Positions 43,042-55,200 of a stretch of DNA of 64,000 nucleotides are shown here, piece after piece. This DNA comes from Aphanomyces cochlioides (taxonomy: Eukaryota; Oomycota; Saprolegniomycetes; Saprolegniales; Verrucalvaceae): positions 496,001-560,000 of the forward strand of contig JAHQRK010000025.1 of assembly GCA_019828595.1 (NCBI GenBank), in the 5' to 3' direction. Each line of letters opens with the position of its first letter. The first letter of the stretch is position 1. The position numbers were made by a program, and so were the translations under genes. Below the pieces are notes generated by a model. The model had not been told where the DNA came from. It ran no database searches and saw nothing but the letters and a program-made list of their open reading frames with translations.

Positions 43042-44056
43042 CACGTCTGTGTGGATGCACGCCAATTGGGGAATGAAAGCGTTTGACGTCTCACTCTCGA
43101 GACCAGCTGCTGCCAAAGTTGACAACCAATGTAGCTACAAACATATTTCTCAAGGTGGTAGGACATGCTCAAAGTACAGTAGTCGATGCACACAAACCGA
43201 GTGGTTGGGCCTCGAGGATCGACGGAATAGACGAAAAGCGTGGCGGCGATGCCAACGCGGACAACATGAGCGGGGGATTGAAATCCCCCCGAGGTGTATA
43301 TTGGAAAAAGTATACCTAGATGACAATCTGAGCGTTTTGACGACAACTTTTCGCTGGATTGTCAATCGTTCAAAGCGCACCTGAACCAGCTTGATCTCGA
43401 GATTGCTCTGGACGTCAGCGTGCCCTTCATCTCACGGCTCAACAACGCAACCAAGACAACACAAAAGAGACGTTTCAGAGCGCATCAAGTCCAATTACAC
43501 CTCCACCATATAATATTACACAGTATATTATATTTATACAAATATCATATTATACAGGTAAGTTTCAACTTGAATCGTTTACACTGCCATTTGCCAGTCA
43601 AACGTTTTCTTTATAAATGAACAAGGGAGTGTACAATACATACTACAGTGAGACTTGAATAAATCTCGTATCGATTGATTCAAGGTATGGTTGAATGAGA
43701 AAGAAGGTGCAGTGTTGACATGTGATTGTATAATTTAATATCTTGAATAATATATAATAATAGAGGTATTCATTTTCAATAGAGAGTGCAAACGACAACC
43801 ATCGTGTCTTCAGTGGATGTGAATTCTCTCGATGCAATGCCAATCGCAAGTTTATTCCACGTGCATTCCATCTCTTACTTGCCGACAAGTATGCTATAGT
43901 CTCGCCAAGTGCACTGCTTTATCACGAATGGGACATTTTCCGCCACCTCTTCGTATATGGACAACTAAACACAACGTCGAGTTGTCGGCCCCATGATCTC
44001 CTTGTGGCATTTATCAAATAAACAGATGCACCGACAAGTGTACACTTTGGACAATT
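43042..44056. other. Intergenic, no confident gene
   Basis: A minus-strand frame at 43346-43041 (e.g. VGIAATLFVYSVDPRGPTTR) has plausible composition but no recognised family or clear start. The rest is AT-rich. Confidence 0.4.
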
Positions 44057-44353
44057 TCAAACTTTGGGATATGAAAATCCCGTGAATTCACTGGCACAAC
44101 GCAAACCAACTGGTATTTTTTTATCCATGACAAACCGACAAACCGACGATGCAATGACAAAATTCACGATCGCCTCGTGGTTGACGCTGTCGAACGCATT
44201 GGCACGATCATTGGAGCTCGCTCGCTCCAAGCGCGAAACAACCGTGCTGCCATTCAGCCTGGCTGTACATTTTTCTACTGTACGATCCTGTCGAACAACT
44301 AGTAATAGATCAAATCCACTCTCGATGGTTTCAAACGTTGTGGGATCGTACAA
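44057..44353 (-). CDS. Unrecognised C-terminal gene fragment
   Basis: The frame reads YDPTTFETIESGFDLLLVVR, then KCTARLNGSTVVSRLERASS and ends FTGFSYPKV at a stop. Amino-acid use is protein-like, and the codon usage looks better than the overlapping plus-strand frame. Upstream frames can be joined only through a slip or intron near 44390 (SITLEGRCKIKLT). No family is recognised; possibly the tail of a decayed gene. Confidence 0.35.
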   Translation of the reverse strand: MYDPTTFETIESGFDLLLVVRQDRTVEKCTARLNGSTVVSRLERASSNDRANAFDSVNHEAIVNFVIASSVCRFVMDKKIPVGLRCASEFTGFSYPKV

Positions 44354-44533
44354 GTGGTGGCCTGCCTCCTTGTGAGCTTGATTTTGCAGCGACCTTCAAG
44401 AGTAATCGATCTGCGGGAGGAGTAAACTTTATCATGGAGGGGCTTAGATTGTAACCGCTAAGGTGTAACTGACATTTGAAACCGATAGCTGTAACGGCGA
44501 GGAAAGGTGACAGCAAAGAGTCTTTTTCCAGCG

Positions 44534-45579
44534 ATGCAAAGTGCAGCCAAGAGTCATCGCAAGTGGGTTCAGCTCTTGGAAGCTGCCGTGAAGGCTGATG
44601 GATGGGGCCAAGTCCTTGAAGCCGTCGAAGCGTACGAAGCGTAAGATCGTGTCAAAAATGTAAAAAGTTATGACGTGTCTAGGACGGCAGCCGCGATTCT
44701 GAGCGATTTGCCTCAAGTCGAACTCGGCGACGAAGCCAGAGATATCGTCGAAAAGGCCATTGTGACGATGAATCTACGCACAACGTGCCTGAGCTCGATC
44801 GACGGCGCGCAACTTCGCCCGACCAAAGATGAAATGCAGCTCGTCTTACAAAGTATCGACTCTCGAATTTATCGTTTTATCTCTCATGGCTTTGTAGCTT
44901 TTCAGCGCGTCTTGCACCATGCGCCATGCGTTTTCCCACTCGACTTGGCCGAGCTGGCCAAACCGACGTGGAGCGACGCCAAGCCGACCGCGAAATACAA
45001 AAAATCCGACTCCACAGTCGCCGATTCCACGACCGATGGCGTCACAATATTCATTGAGAAGATCGGGCTCAAAGATGCCGATCGGTACATCGATCCCCAA
45101 ATCGTCGTGTCGGTCGTTGGTTCGTTTTCCAACGGTCGTTCGTTCGTTTCATGCTTTTGTAGATAAAACCCTCGCGGTCGTGCAAGACAAGGTCGAAACT
45201 GCAGTCGCGATGGGACGACAATCGCCATATATTTTCTTTGAGACTTCGCTGACGCTCGAGGCAAATCTAGACAAACTTCGTCAGAGTAAGCTGTAGATGT
45301 TGTACGCTGTGTGGATCTCTCGATGCGTTAGACGACTGCACGATCTTCTTTGAATTTGTCCACTATAAGAAAGACAAGCGTAAGAAAAGCGTGCGATGCT
45401 GGACAATGCTCGAAATGGACGAAATCAAACGTGGACCGCTCGCACTCGAACTCTACGCCAAGCCTTGCGATGTTTCAAAGCGCGCTGTCAACTTATTTAC
45501 CGTCAAGCCACTCTACCTGCACATCGAGCTCCAATTGAAATCGAACGCGACGCGACGAAGCGACATGGTCGATCGCTAA
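44534..45579 (+). CDS. AIDA: AIDA (axin interactor, dorsalization-associated) homologue, four exons
   Basis: Exons 44534-44640, 44683-45119, 45163-45285 and 45332-45579 join with intact frames across three GT-AG introns of 42-46 bp. The N-terminal helical domain contains ADGWGQVLEAVEAYEA. The C-terminal C2-like lipid-binding domain is clear: TIFIEKIGLKDADRYIDPQI, CTIFFEFVHYKKDKRKKS, EMDEIKRGPLALELYAKP and TVKPLYLHIELQLK, all matching animal AIDA motifs. In animals AIDA binds Axin and, in fat/intestinal metabolism, marks enzymes for degradation. The oomycete role is unknown. This is the clearest conserved host gene in the window. Confidence 0.87.
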
Positions 45580-46032
45580 GAATTCTCTCTTGCTGGAATT
45601 TACATGAAGGAATAATGACATGGCGAGTCCTCCATCGCCTATATTTCCCCCCAACGACGAGGATCTGGTGGGGCTATTCGATACCAAGTTCACACAACTC
45701 CAAGGACAAATATTCGATATTCACTGTAGAGTTCCCCAGCGAAGAGCATAGGACAAGCATCGACTCTGACGATGATTGAACTATGGAGACAACTTGGTCT
45801 TGTTGTCGTTTAGTTGTTAAAGACGACAACGCAACAACATGACGCGCACGCTTTTCTCGTAACTGAGTCGAGTCCGACGCGCTTCCAGCCCTCGTTAGAC
45901 AAAGTTGTTTAGTAAAGAGAGTCGAGCTCTGTCCAAAGACTGGGGAATTCAAATTGGTCTAGAGCGACAGCTTATCCCTGACGACAGGGCACTTGTGTCT
46001 ACCCATGAAAAACATGCCAGAATTTGGTGCTT
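45580..46032. other. Intergenic
   Basis: Short conflicting frames only; no recognised gene or RNA. Confidence 0.4.
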
Positions 46033-46335
46033 TTATCGCGGTAAACTCGAGTCGACGATGGTTTCGATGCGATTTTTCAATTGACTCTGGGCCATTCCAG
46101 TGACTTCAAGTACAGTACGGCAGTGTGCTTCCTGCGCCGACGACTTTGAAACAAAATGAGCAGCAAATGACGACAACACACCGCAGTCATGTTGTCGTCC
46201 ATGGAGCAAAGTCGACTCCAATTTCACCGCTCTCAACGGTTCTTTCAACACGACCAATGCATAAAGTATTGAAGTATGAAGTGCCTGCATGGGCTCCTTG
46301 ACAATATTTGAGCCGACTTGGAGCTCAAAGACAGC
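46033..46335 (-). CDS. Unrecognised partial gene (C-terminal part)
   Basis: A minus-strand frame reads FELQVGSNIVKEPMQALHTS, LHGRQHDCGVLSSFAAHFVS and ends QLKNRIETIVDSSLPR at a stop. It looks like real protein sequence but has no upstream start without an intron or slip near 46335. No family recognised. Confidence 0.35.
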   Translation of the reverse strand, partial: AVFELQVGSNIVKEPMQALHTSILYALVVLKEPLRAVKLESTLLHGRQHDCGVLSSFAAHFVSKSSAQEAHCRTVLEVTGMAQSQLKNRIETIVDSSLPR

Positions 46336-47018
46336 ACGTGTAGCTCAGATAATGTTTCAAACGTTCGTAGCTTGTTGTCTTCTTGTTGCTGTGTCGTGTA
46401 AATTGTGTACATGACGAGAACGCGCGTGCATGTACAGCCCTTAGTTGTCGTTGGTTGTCGCCGTCGCCTTGGTTGACTTTGGTCGGGAGAGTTACTGTAG
46501 CTTACAGTCGAGAAAGGAAGGTCAAAGATGGGGAATGAGCAGCTCGAGACTTCGGAGCTTTGGGGCATTTCAACAGTGTGAAATTATTTAGAGGTCTTCA
46601 CAACAAAGCCAATGACTTGGTAGATGGAACATGAATCCGCTCGAACGTGGGAACGCTAGAGAGACCTGTCTTCTATCTCGTTTACTGGTCAAAGTCGTGC
46701 TCTTCGAGTGCAACAACTCGACGATCTTTAGCTTTTGCAATGATGATTTAACTGTCATGACAACTTGACCTTGTTGAGTTGTTGGCTCCACAACAAATCA
46801 AGCCAAGTTGTCCGCATTGTCCGATCTTGTGGTTGTTATTACAGCGTACATTGTCAGCTCAGAGCTAATCCGAGCCATCCAGACTACAGTCTGCCGTCAA
46901 TATATTTAGCCCCCAAACCCGCTGTAGCCTCACGCTCTTCCTCTTTCTACAACTGGACGGCCATGAATGCAAGTAGATGCCTTGACCGATAGAGGGGATA
47001 AATAACGAAGTAACTCGG
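46336..47018. other. Intergenic
   Basis: Rich in GTTGT/ACAAC text (e.g. 46780-46840). No gene supported. Confidence 0.4.
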
Positions 47019-48041
47019 TTAAACATAGATGAAGTCCTGAACTAAGGAAGGCATGATATTCATGTCTTGGTCGTCGAGTTTGAGTTGTTCTGCGTGTTTC
47101 CGGAGGAACGCCTCGACGTGCCAATGTTTCGACTCCCTCGCGCCCAGTAGTGCTCGAATCGTACAGCCTTCGGCGCGATGGTCAAATAAAAACTTGACGA
47201 CATCGAGATGTCCATAGCATGAGGCCAACGTCATGGCGGTCGTGGTCGCGCCTTCCTTTCGATTCCAGTGGAGGAACTTCACAATGTCCAAATGTCCATT
47301 CGCTGCCGCCAGATCGAGCGCGGCGGTCGTGCAGCCCTCGCTTCGATGGGTATGCAAGTACTTGACAATCTCAAGATGGTCATATGCGGCAGCGCTGTCC
47401 ATCGCTTTTGTCGTGCATCCTTCTGACCGATGTGTGTGGAGAAACTTCACAATTTCGAAATGTCCATTCATGGCCGCGGCGTCCATTGCAATCGTATGAC
47501 CGACAGCGACGCGCGGATGCAAAAACTCGACGGCTTTCATGTGGCCTTGTCGACACGCCCAGTGGAGCGTTTGGCTTGAATACATGGCCAGATTGTGTGC
47601 TTCAAGGTAGACCAAGACGTCGATTTGGCCGTGAAAGGCGGCCATATTCGTCGCCCCGTGGTAGATATTCTTCACTCGGTGTACCATCCAGCCGAGCAAG
47701 TCGAGATGTCCGGCCCAGATCGCATAGCAGAAGAGATTGTGCGCCACTTGGGGAAAGCAACCAAGGAGCACGTCGACGTGGGATTTAGTCAGAGGCGTCG
47801 CCATACCCAAGTACGGTCGCAGGATCTTGTCGAGCGCGACCATGTTTTCAACAAACCGTGGCGTCTGCTGCGTCATGAGCATCTCCACGTGGACGTTCTG
47901 CTCTTGTGTATACTGCGCAAACGGCCGTAGATGTTGTGGATATCCTGTCTGGAACTCAAAGATCGATCGCATCGCGTCTGCCATTCCCCAAACTTGCTCC
48001 ATCGTTGTAAAATCGAAAATGACGACTTGTCGGTTTGCCAT
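47019..48041 (-). CDS. Ankyrin-repeat protein B (340 aa)
   Basis: Intact from ATG 48041 (MANRQVVIFDFTTMEQVWGM). The N-terminal domain (TGYPQHLRPFAQYTQEQN, DKILRPYLGMATPL) is shared with the other copies here. Ankyrin repeats from about residue 105 to 310 have the consensus GHLxIVKFLHTHRSEGCTTKA. The acidic C-terminal cap ends LVQDFIYV. The 39.8-40.0 kb fragment matches this C-terminus and the 40.7-41.6 kb pseudogene matches its middle, so this is the best model for the family. Probably a cytosolic protein-binding scaffold; partners unknown. Confidence 0.88.
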   Translation of the reverse strand: MANRQVVIFDFTTMEQVWGMADAMRSIFEFQTGYPQHLRPFAQYTQEQNVHVEMLMTQQTPRFVENMVALDKILRPYLGMATPLTKSHVDVLLGCFPQVAHNLFCYAIWAGHLDLLGWMVHRVKNIYHGATNMAAFHGQIDVLVYLEAHNLAMYSSQTLHWACRQGHMKAVEFLHPRVAVGHTIAMDAAAMNGHFEIVKFLHTHRSEGCTTKAMDSAAAYDHLEIVKYLHTHRSEGCTTAALDLAAANGHLDIVKFLHWNRKEGATTTAMTLASCYGHLDVVKFLFDHRAEGCTIRALLGARESKHWHVEAFLRKHAEQLKLDDQDMNIMPSLVQDFIYV

Positions 48042-48465
48042 ATTCCATTGCAGTATGGAATATTAGTTGTTGGACAACACAAACATATTGCAGGACGACT
48101 GGGACAACCTCAGCGAGATTTGTTTGTCATGGACTACAACTAAAAGTCTCGACATGCACAAGAGATGGCTCAGCTTGTCATGGCTTGGCTCTGCGAGAAT
48201 TGAAAACGCCATGGAAGAATTGCTCGATTTTGTCGAGTTTTGGAACTGCAGCACTACAAATTACAGTGTAAATTTTTAAGCTATGATGGAAATTGTTGTA
48301 GATTAGAGGCTCTACAAGCTGATCGAGGGGATGGACTTTGTTTCCCCTGAGGATATCGTTGTCATTTGTTGCCGTCCATGCACTTGAATCGTTTAGAATA
48401 GCTGGTTGCATCGAACTAGTCGAGGGGGAAATATGCCCTCAACTCGAGAGCCCCACGTTCAAGTT
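48042..48465. other. Upstream region of ankyrin gene B
   Basis: Possible promoter region of the 47-kb gene. A short repeat CCATATTCCATTGCAGTATGGAATAT forms a palindrome near 48040-48063 (TATTCCATTGCAGTATGGAATA) at the start codon. No further gene. Confidence 0.45.
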
Positions 48466-49145
48466 GTAACGACAGCTCGACCGAGTCGCGAGTTGTGCGA
48501 TGACGCGTTCAACAGCACATGGAGCACGAGCTTGCACGCGTGTGTCTCGGCGTGGAGACAACTCGTGGCCATCCAACTCGACCATATGCCATGGATGACC
48601 AAAGTGGTGGAATTTCGTACTATAATGGTCGACATTTGAGCATAATTTGGCAATCAAATTGCCTGCCCATCTCGCTAACGAGTCGGGGAGCAAACTATCA
48701 ATCAAATACGCTTGGCCCTAGACTGTCCTACTCACTTGATGCTCAGAAGTATTTCCCCGTGGGCTGTTTGATCAAGCAAAAGGAGGGGTTCGAGACTGTC
48801 GCCGCTCTAGTTGATTCAATCAAAGAGCTGAGGCGCCTACAAGTCAAGCTAGTGGTCAACAGACGAGAGAGGAATTTGTTAGCTACTGAATAGAGCGGTC
48901 TATTTTCACGTGCACCGCGTAGGACGAAGTACAATAGGACGATGTCGCAATTGCTAACTCAGTTCGATCAAATTGCCACCTCTCCACGAGATGAGATGAC
49001 TCCTCTAGCATTCCAGACACTACAAAGTCTCCTCTTGCGTTCATCCGTGCAGCTTTGCCCGAACGACGGCGTGGTTTACGCTGACATTGCATCCCTGCTC
49101 ATGCAAACATAGTCGGACGAGATATTGATCCTACGCCATCACGTA
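48466..49145. repeat. Segmental duplication, unit 1
   Basis: Blocks match 50620-51115 and 55960-56190 in the same order. Shared text includes AGTCGCGAGTTGTGCGATGA, TATGCCATGGATGACCA, GTCAAGCTAGTGGTC, TTGCCACCTCTCCACGAGAT and CGAGATATTGATC. No gene is seen within it. Confidence 0.8.
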
Positions 49146-49310
49146 TTCATTGATATGCATCTCCTGAGGTGTCAAGATCCGACCGTCTTGCGCATTCAAA
49201 CTGGGGTTGGTGTACTCTGGGAAGTGCGTTATGCATTGGCATCGCTCGGGTGCAATTCCGTGAAGAGGTGTTTCCTTGAGCAAAGATATTGTACTCGAAT
49301 GCAGGTGCGG

Positions 49311-50234
49311 CTATTCCTCCTCTTCTTCGAAATCGATCCCGAGTTCGTGTGCATGCTCGAGTAGAAACGCCGCAACCTCGTGATGCTCCACCCTTCTCGC
49401 AATGTGCAACGCTCCAATTGTACAACCTTCCGAGCGATTCTCAAATAAATACTTGATCCAAGTGTCCACACCCGGCAGCCATGTTGATGGCATTCACCGT
49501 GGCACCTTCATTTCGATTCTCGTGGAGAAACCTGACGACTTCCAAGCAGCCGCGTAATCCATCGCAGCAGTTGAACAGCCTTCGCTTCGATTCTAGTGCA
49601 AAAATTTGACAATTTCCAAATGGCCACAGGTAGCGGCATTGTACATTCCACTGTTCTGACCGATTGGCGTGTAAAAAGTTCAAAACTTCTAAATGTCCTT
49701 TGGCAGCAGTCTCGGCCATCGTGTTGCGGTGGGCCTTCGCACACGAGGATGCAAAAATTCAACGATATCCAAGTGGCCATGTTGACACGCTAAGTGAAGC
49801 GTTTGGCTAGAAAAATCAGCCCAGCCTTGTTCTTCCACGTAAGCTAAGACGTCGAGTTTACCATAACAAGCTGCCACATAACTTGCAAGATGGATCGGTT
49901 TGACATGCCGGCGCATGAGTTGCAGTAAATCAAATCGAGCAGCCCAAGCTGCATAGCAGAAGACGATGTGCGTGAGTTCTGGAAGCCATGCAACGAGAGA
50001 GTCAACGCGTGCAGGTTTCAACTCTTCGTCTTGGTCCAAGAATGGTAAAAGAATGCGCTCCAGGGTGACCATGCGCTCCACAAACAGAGGAATCTAATTC
50101 ATCAAGGACAAAACACTGGTAACATCGTGTTGGCGAGTAAAGTGGACAAAAGGCAGCAAGGACTGAGGGTATCCCGACTGGAATACAAAGACCAAGCGCA
50201 GCACGTCGCACATTCCCCATACTCGGCATGCCAT
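49311..50234 (-). pseudogene. Ankyrin-repeat protein, multiply frameshifted
   Basis: From ATG 50234 the frame gives VWGMCDVLRLVFVFQSGYPQ, matching ankyrin B, then an in-frame TAG near 50098. The same frame reopens as MVTLERILLPFLDQDEELKP. Later repeats are spread over three frames (GHLEVLNFLHANRSE, GCLEVVRFLHENRNEGATVN, IKYLFENRSEGCTIGALHIA) and end in an acidic EEEEE. At least one stop and three indels. It is the paralogue of ankyrin B in the duplicated block. Confidence 0.85.
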
Positions 50235-50619
50235 GGTGGTCAAGCAAAAATCGACAAAATTACCCTAACAATTTGATATACTTCTATAATTTATATTTAA
50301 GTTTGATATCAAATATCACGATGCAATATAGGCAAATTGGACACATAACTTGGAGTTGTGGTTCAGCGCTCTGTTCAAGGTAGTGGAAGCGCAACTATGA
50401 CGTATTGCCTCTGGCGGGAAAGAAATCGAGTGTTGGAAGGTGGTCACAATTGCTGGAAATGTTCCAGGGTGCTGGTGGAAGCCCCAATAGAACATCAATT
50501 TGAGCGAGTAATTCAAGACCCCATATGGATGGGACTGGAAATGCTCGACAAAATCCTCGAAGATTGCTGGCATCATGGAGATTCTGTACAAAGACGAAGG
50601 AATTACCCAAACCTCATCG
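50235..50619. other. Intergenic
   Basis: Upstream of the ankyrin pseudogene; no gene supported. Confidence 0.4.
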
Positions 50620-51117
50620 AGATATGTTTGCCACGACAGCTCAACTAAGTCGCGAGTTGTGCGATGACGCGTACAACAGCACATGGAGCACCAACTTGTA
50701 CGCTTGTGCTGGGTGGAGACAACTCGTGACAATCCAACTCTACCATATGCCATGGATGACCACGTGCTGGAATTGCTTGATAAAACAGCACACAGGGGAA
50801 ATACTTCCGAGCATTCAGTCAGCAGGACATTCTTGGGCCTACCGTATTTGATCGATAGTTTGATCCCTGTATCGCTGTAACTTCTTGTCTTCTGCGGTGG
50901 ATTCGTTGGCGATATTAACTGCACAACAAGGGAAACTTAGGCACAAATATCATCCAATCGGTGTATTAAAATGGAAAAAGTTTGAGTTACCATAACTTCA
51001 AAGTGTTTGAGTTGTCTAGGAGTCAAGCTAGTGGTCGAAAGACGAGAGCAACTTGTCAGCCACTACAAAAAGTGGTCTTGAGCACGTCGTAGGACAAAGG
51101 ACAACACTGGCCGACTG

Positions 51118-51412
51118 ATGTGTGCTGCAACGTGGTCAGCTGTATCACAGGCTCGTCCTCGTGGTGCTGCCGAACGCGAACCGCAGTTGAAGCGACGAAG
51201 GAGTTTCAAGATCAAGAGCCCCTGGTTTCAAGATAAAGGGTCACTGGTGAACCGACACGCTCAAGATAGAAGGAAAAGACGTTCAAATGAAGATTGGATT
51301 CAAGTTGTTCATTATCTGCGGCCTACTGCCCAAGTCAATCAATTACGTGTTCACGGGAGGCGGCACTCCCCCATTTGGATGTTTTGGCGGCGGCTTCGCG
51401 GAACATACTACA
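51118..51412 (+). repeat. 5' LTR of retrotransposon 2
   Basis: Begins ATGTGTGCTGCAACG and ends GGAACATACTACA. Start chosen by comparison with the 3' copy. Confidence 0.85.
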
Positions 51413-51455
51413 AAGTTAACTTTAATTGTGTGTATGAACACAGCGCTTTCCGGGT

Positions 51456-54400
51456 ATGTATCGTTCAGACGCAGAGTTTGTGCGTGGCGACCGTCCGGAT
51501 ACAGGGTCCCCAAGTACCAACCCTCCGGATAAGGATATGTCTGAGGCAAAGCTAGTCGAAGGAGAGCCACAGTTGGAAATTTTACCCAAGATGGGCACAT
51601 CTGGGACTGTCTCACCAAAAGGCGTTGACGGTCTGGGTGAGCAAGTCTTCTGGCGCGACGGACAGCGATTTGTGCGAGATGCGCTTGGCAACGGGTACAT
51701 CGAAGAAGACAGTCCCGAGCGACCAGTCGACGAAAAGACAGCGAGAGTGTTGGAGGAGCGAGAGAGAAACCGGAAGAAGCGCGAGCGCAAGGAAGCGAGA
51801 CACAGCGCGCCAGGCCATGAACCACCTGAAGGCTCAGACGTGTCGACAGACAGTCAACTAGATGAAGAGGAACAGGAATTAGACAGGGCGATCCGCAAGC
51901 AGCGGAAAAGACAGGAAATCAAAGCGGCGAAAAAGCGGAAGACAAAGCGGCTGTAAATCGGCTATTACGACGAATCCGAGAAGAAAGGCAGAGTGCTGCG
52001 GTCATTGTTGCCAACATCAAGCACCCGCGAATCACTGATTTCGACCGTGAATTTCTCGTAGAATGGAGAAAAGCGCGACTGGATATGATCGGCAACTGGA
52101 CGATCAGTCCAAGCACTATGGAGCGCGTGCACTCGACCACAAGATGGGATACCTGCAGTCATGTGATCCTGACCTACTGCGTGCTATGTTTGAATGCGTG
52201 TTGTTCGAAGAAGTCGACGAAGAAGGCCTCAAGAGAAAAATCAACGAAATCCTCAACACACCAACACATTCATTTGGGATTACGGAAGCTGATCTTGACA
52301 ACTACTGCAAGGCACTGCGCATGCCGGCTCAAGGCTCAGTGGCCTGTCGCTTGGGCCAGTTTATGAGACAGGTGAACGATGTTATCGACAAATATGCTTT
52401 GCTACAAGACCTGAAAGTGAAAGGAAGTCTCAAGATGTTTCTCAACGCCGTTGTTTATCGCATCGACCCACCTGGTTTGTCGAACATGGTGCGATTTGAA
52501 CTCAAGAAAGAACCTGTCGACTCGATGACAGCGTTTGCAAAACTCCTCAAGCTGCACATGGAGCGAATAGAAGTATCTGACCGACTCATCGAACAACAGG
52601 AGCAGATGGAAAAGATGAAGCGAAGGCCTCCGATAGGATGGACAAACGGCGACGTCAAGCGACGACGGAACTCCCCTGTGAAAGTCCATTTCGATAAGCC
52701 CACGACACGTGGTTGGGGCTCTGAACGCGGTTTGGTCGGCGAAGGAAGCGAGCGCGCGAAGATCAAGGCGGACAATCTGTTTCGCTTCAACCAAGAACAG
52801 AAACAACGCGACGAAGAATACCGACGCGTGCTGGAAAACACCCAACAGAACCAAGCGATGAGCCGAGGCTCAAGTCCTGCACGAGAAGTGAAACACGAAG
52901 CGAAGAGTGATGCGCCTGGTTACGACCAACAGGGACAGCAGGTATGCTTTGTGTGTCGACAGCCTGGACACAAGGCGGCCAATTGCAAAGAAGCGAGTCC
53001 CAAAACTCAAAATCGCGGGTTCAGGAAAGGCAAGAACGCGATAAAACGGTTCAAGAAGAACAAGAAGAAGAACGGTTCGGCGGCGCGGCGTGCTCGGCGA
53101 AAGGCAAGAGCCGCTGCAATGCAGGACTGCAAGGAAGAAGAGCGGTGGATTGCATTGGAAGACGCGCTCGAAGTGCCATATTGTCCAGATACAAGAGCGG
53201 ACCAAAATATTATCCCAAGGAAGATGGTCGATGCACTCCTGAAGGAACGACCTAGTGTGCAGGTAATCGACTTGGTTGAGCCGATCCATGGAACAGCGTG
53301 CAACGACATGCCGTTTGAAACCAAGTCCTATGTTGAGCTTAACCTACGACTACAGACAGCTGCTGGCGCGGTCAAGGTTCCTGGACGACGGATCTGCTAC
53401 ATCGTTGACGAAGGCGACGAATTTCCGGCTTCCCACGAAACACTCAAGTCCATTGGTTTGGACATCGATCGATGGTTGGAGCGAGTCACCACGCAGCAGC
53501 GAGAAGCGGATGGAGAGGACCTTGGCGCTGAGTCTGACGTTGGTCCTTCGGGCTCGCAGTTGTCGACCAGCTGCCGAGAAAGCGATGACAGCGATACGCG
53601 TATGTCCGCTCCAGCCGACCGTGACACTACCGACTGCGAAGAACGAGCTGCAGGAAGCGCTGCAAGGCATGGTGGCCGGTGCGGTGAAGAACGGCTTTCA
53701 AGAACAACATGCGGTCAAGCTGTGGAACGTGCTGGTTGAGTTCGACATCTGGAGACTCAAGTTCAATGGGTCAGATCCCCCGGCAAAGGCCAAGCCTTTG
53801 CGGGTGACTCCTAAGGAAGGATGCGTGCCGTACCGGTGCAAAGGGCGGAAGAACAACCCGTTGGAAGAACTCTTCCTTACCCTGTTTGCACAAGAGCTTG
53901 TAGATGCTGGAGTCAACAAACGCAACCAACAGTCGGCTTGGTGCAGCCCAGTGAATCCAGTGATGAAGCCAGATGGACGCAAGTCGTTGAAGACAGACGT
54001 GAAGCATTTTAGGTTCACCAACGACTACGGAGTGGTGAACAGCAAGACGGAGCCGAAGGCTGGAACAATGCCATGTCAAGCGACTATCACGCAACACCTG
54101 AAGGGCATGCGAACGATGGGAGTGTTCGACTTACCGAAGTGCTTTTGGCAATTCCCGCTGCATGAAGACAGTCACGAAATGCTTTCGTTTATGCTGAATG
54201 GGTGGGTTTACACACCGGATCGAGTGATGCAAGGTCATGTGGACTCTGCTCTCTACGTGCAAGCGACGAGCGAGGAGTGTTATGCTTCTCTGCTGTTGAA
54301 GACCTACTTGTATGGATTGACGATATCCTAGTGTTTGCGAAAGATCCTGGAGAATACATTGGAGAGCTACGCGAATTCTTTGGCCTAGTCGACCGCTATG

Positions 54401-55200
54401 GATTCAAGGTATCCCCGTCGAAGACAGTGTTGTTTACGAGCGAAGTCAAGTGGTGTGGGCGCATTCTCAGCGGTGATGGCGTACGGCAAGATCCCGCGAG
54501 AACTGAACAGCTGTGTGCAATTCCCTACCCGACGAATGCTGGTGACCTGCAACAGTTCATTTGAGCAGTCAACTGGATCAGAGAATCGATCACAGAGTAT
54601 GCAATGACGGTCGAACCACTCCAGCAAGCATTGAACAAAGCGCTCGAAGGCAAGGCAAAGAAGAAGAGGATCGCGAGCGGCATCAACATCGAGCTCACTC
54701 TGGAAGAAAAAGCTGCTTTTGACGCTTTGAAGTCCAAGATGCGGACGGCGGTGGACTTGTCGCACCCACGTGCTGACGCCACGCTGGAGCAGGCCTTCAT
54801 GACGTCGGGCCTTTTGGCGCCGATGTCCGAAGCAGCCTCGACGAACTGCGTGCAAGTCTACAAGTCCTCCACAAAGCGATCCTCGAGAAGAACGAAGCGC
54901 GAGCTACGAAGGCGATGATTGCGACGGCGGATGCGGAAGCATGCAATGTGTGTGAAGGCAACTATGTGCTATGGTCAAGAGTGGACGAAAATCATCATCC
55001 GAAGCTGCTTGTCACCTGACTAGGACCGTATCGCGTCACACAAGTCAATGAGTATTCCCTTGAGATTGAACATCTGCTGACAAAGGAAAGAGGACAAGTT
55101 CACATGTCCTGTATGCCGAGGAAAGCTTTGAAGTCACTGAAGAAATTCTCGAAAAAAGAACACATCTCAGATAAAGGGATCTTGTTGAAAGTTAGCTCTA
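51456..55200 (+). pseudogene. Retrotransposon 2 gag-pol, broken
   Basis: 51456-51956 is a charged gag N-terminal frame. 52063-53739 continues gag with a zinc knuckle (CFVCRQPGHKAANC) and a protease-like region (VPYCPDTRADQNIIPRKMV). From about 53640 the frame changes to RT: LKTDVKHFRFTNDYGVVN, MGVFDLPKCFWQFPLH. After another slip near 54290 comes the active site WIDDILVFAKDP. A TGA at 54562-54564 interrupts LQQFI/AVNWIRESI. After LEEKAAFDALKSKM the sequence jumps near 54800 to the integrase C-terminus (LRASLQVLHKAILEKNEA, VLWSRVDENHHPKLL), which has another TGA where tryptophan is expected. Non-functional. Confidence 0.85.

Noticed and set aside
44064..44375. 103-aa plus-strand ORF opposite the 44.1-44.4 kb fragment
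   Set aside because: The minus-strand frame has more natural protein composition; the plus frame looks like its shadow.
52402..52854. 150-aa minus-strand ORF within LTR element 2
   Set aside because: It is the complement of the charged gag coding region and has no independent support.
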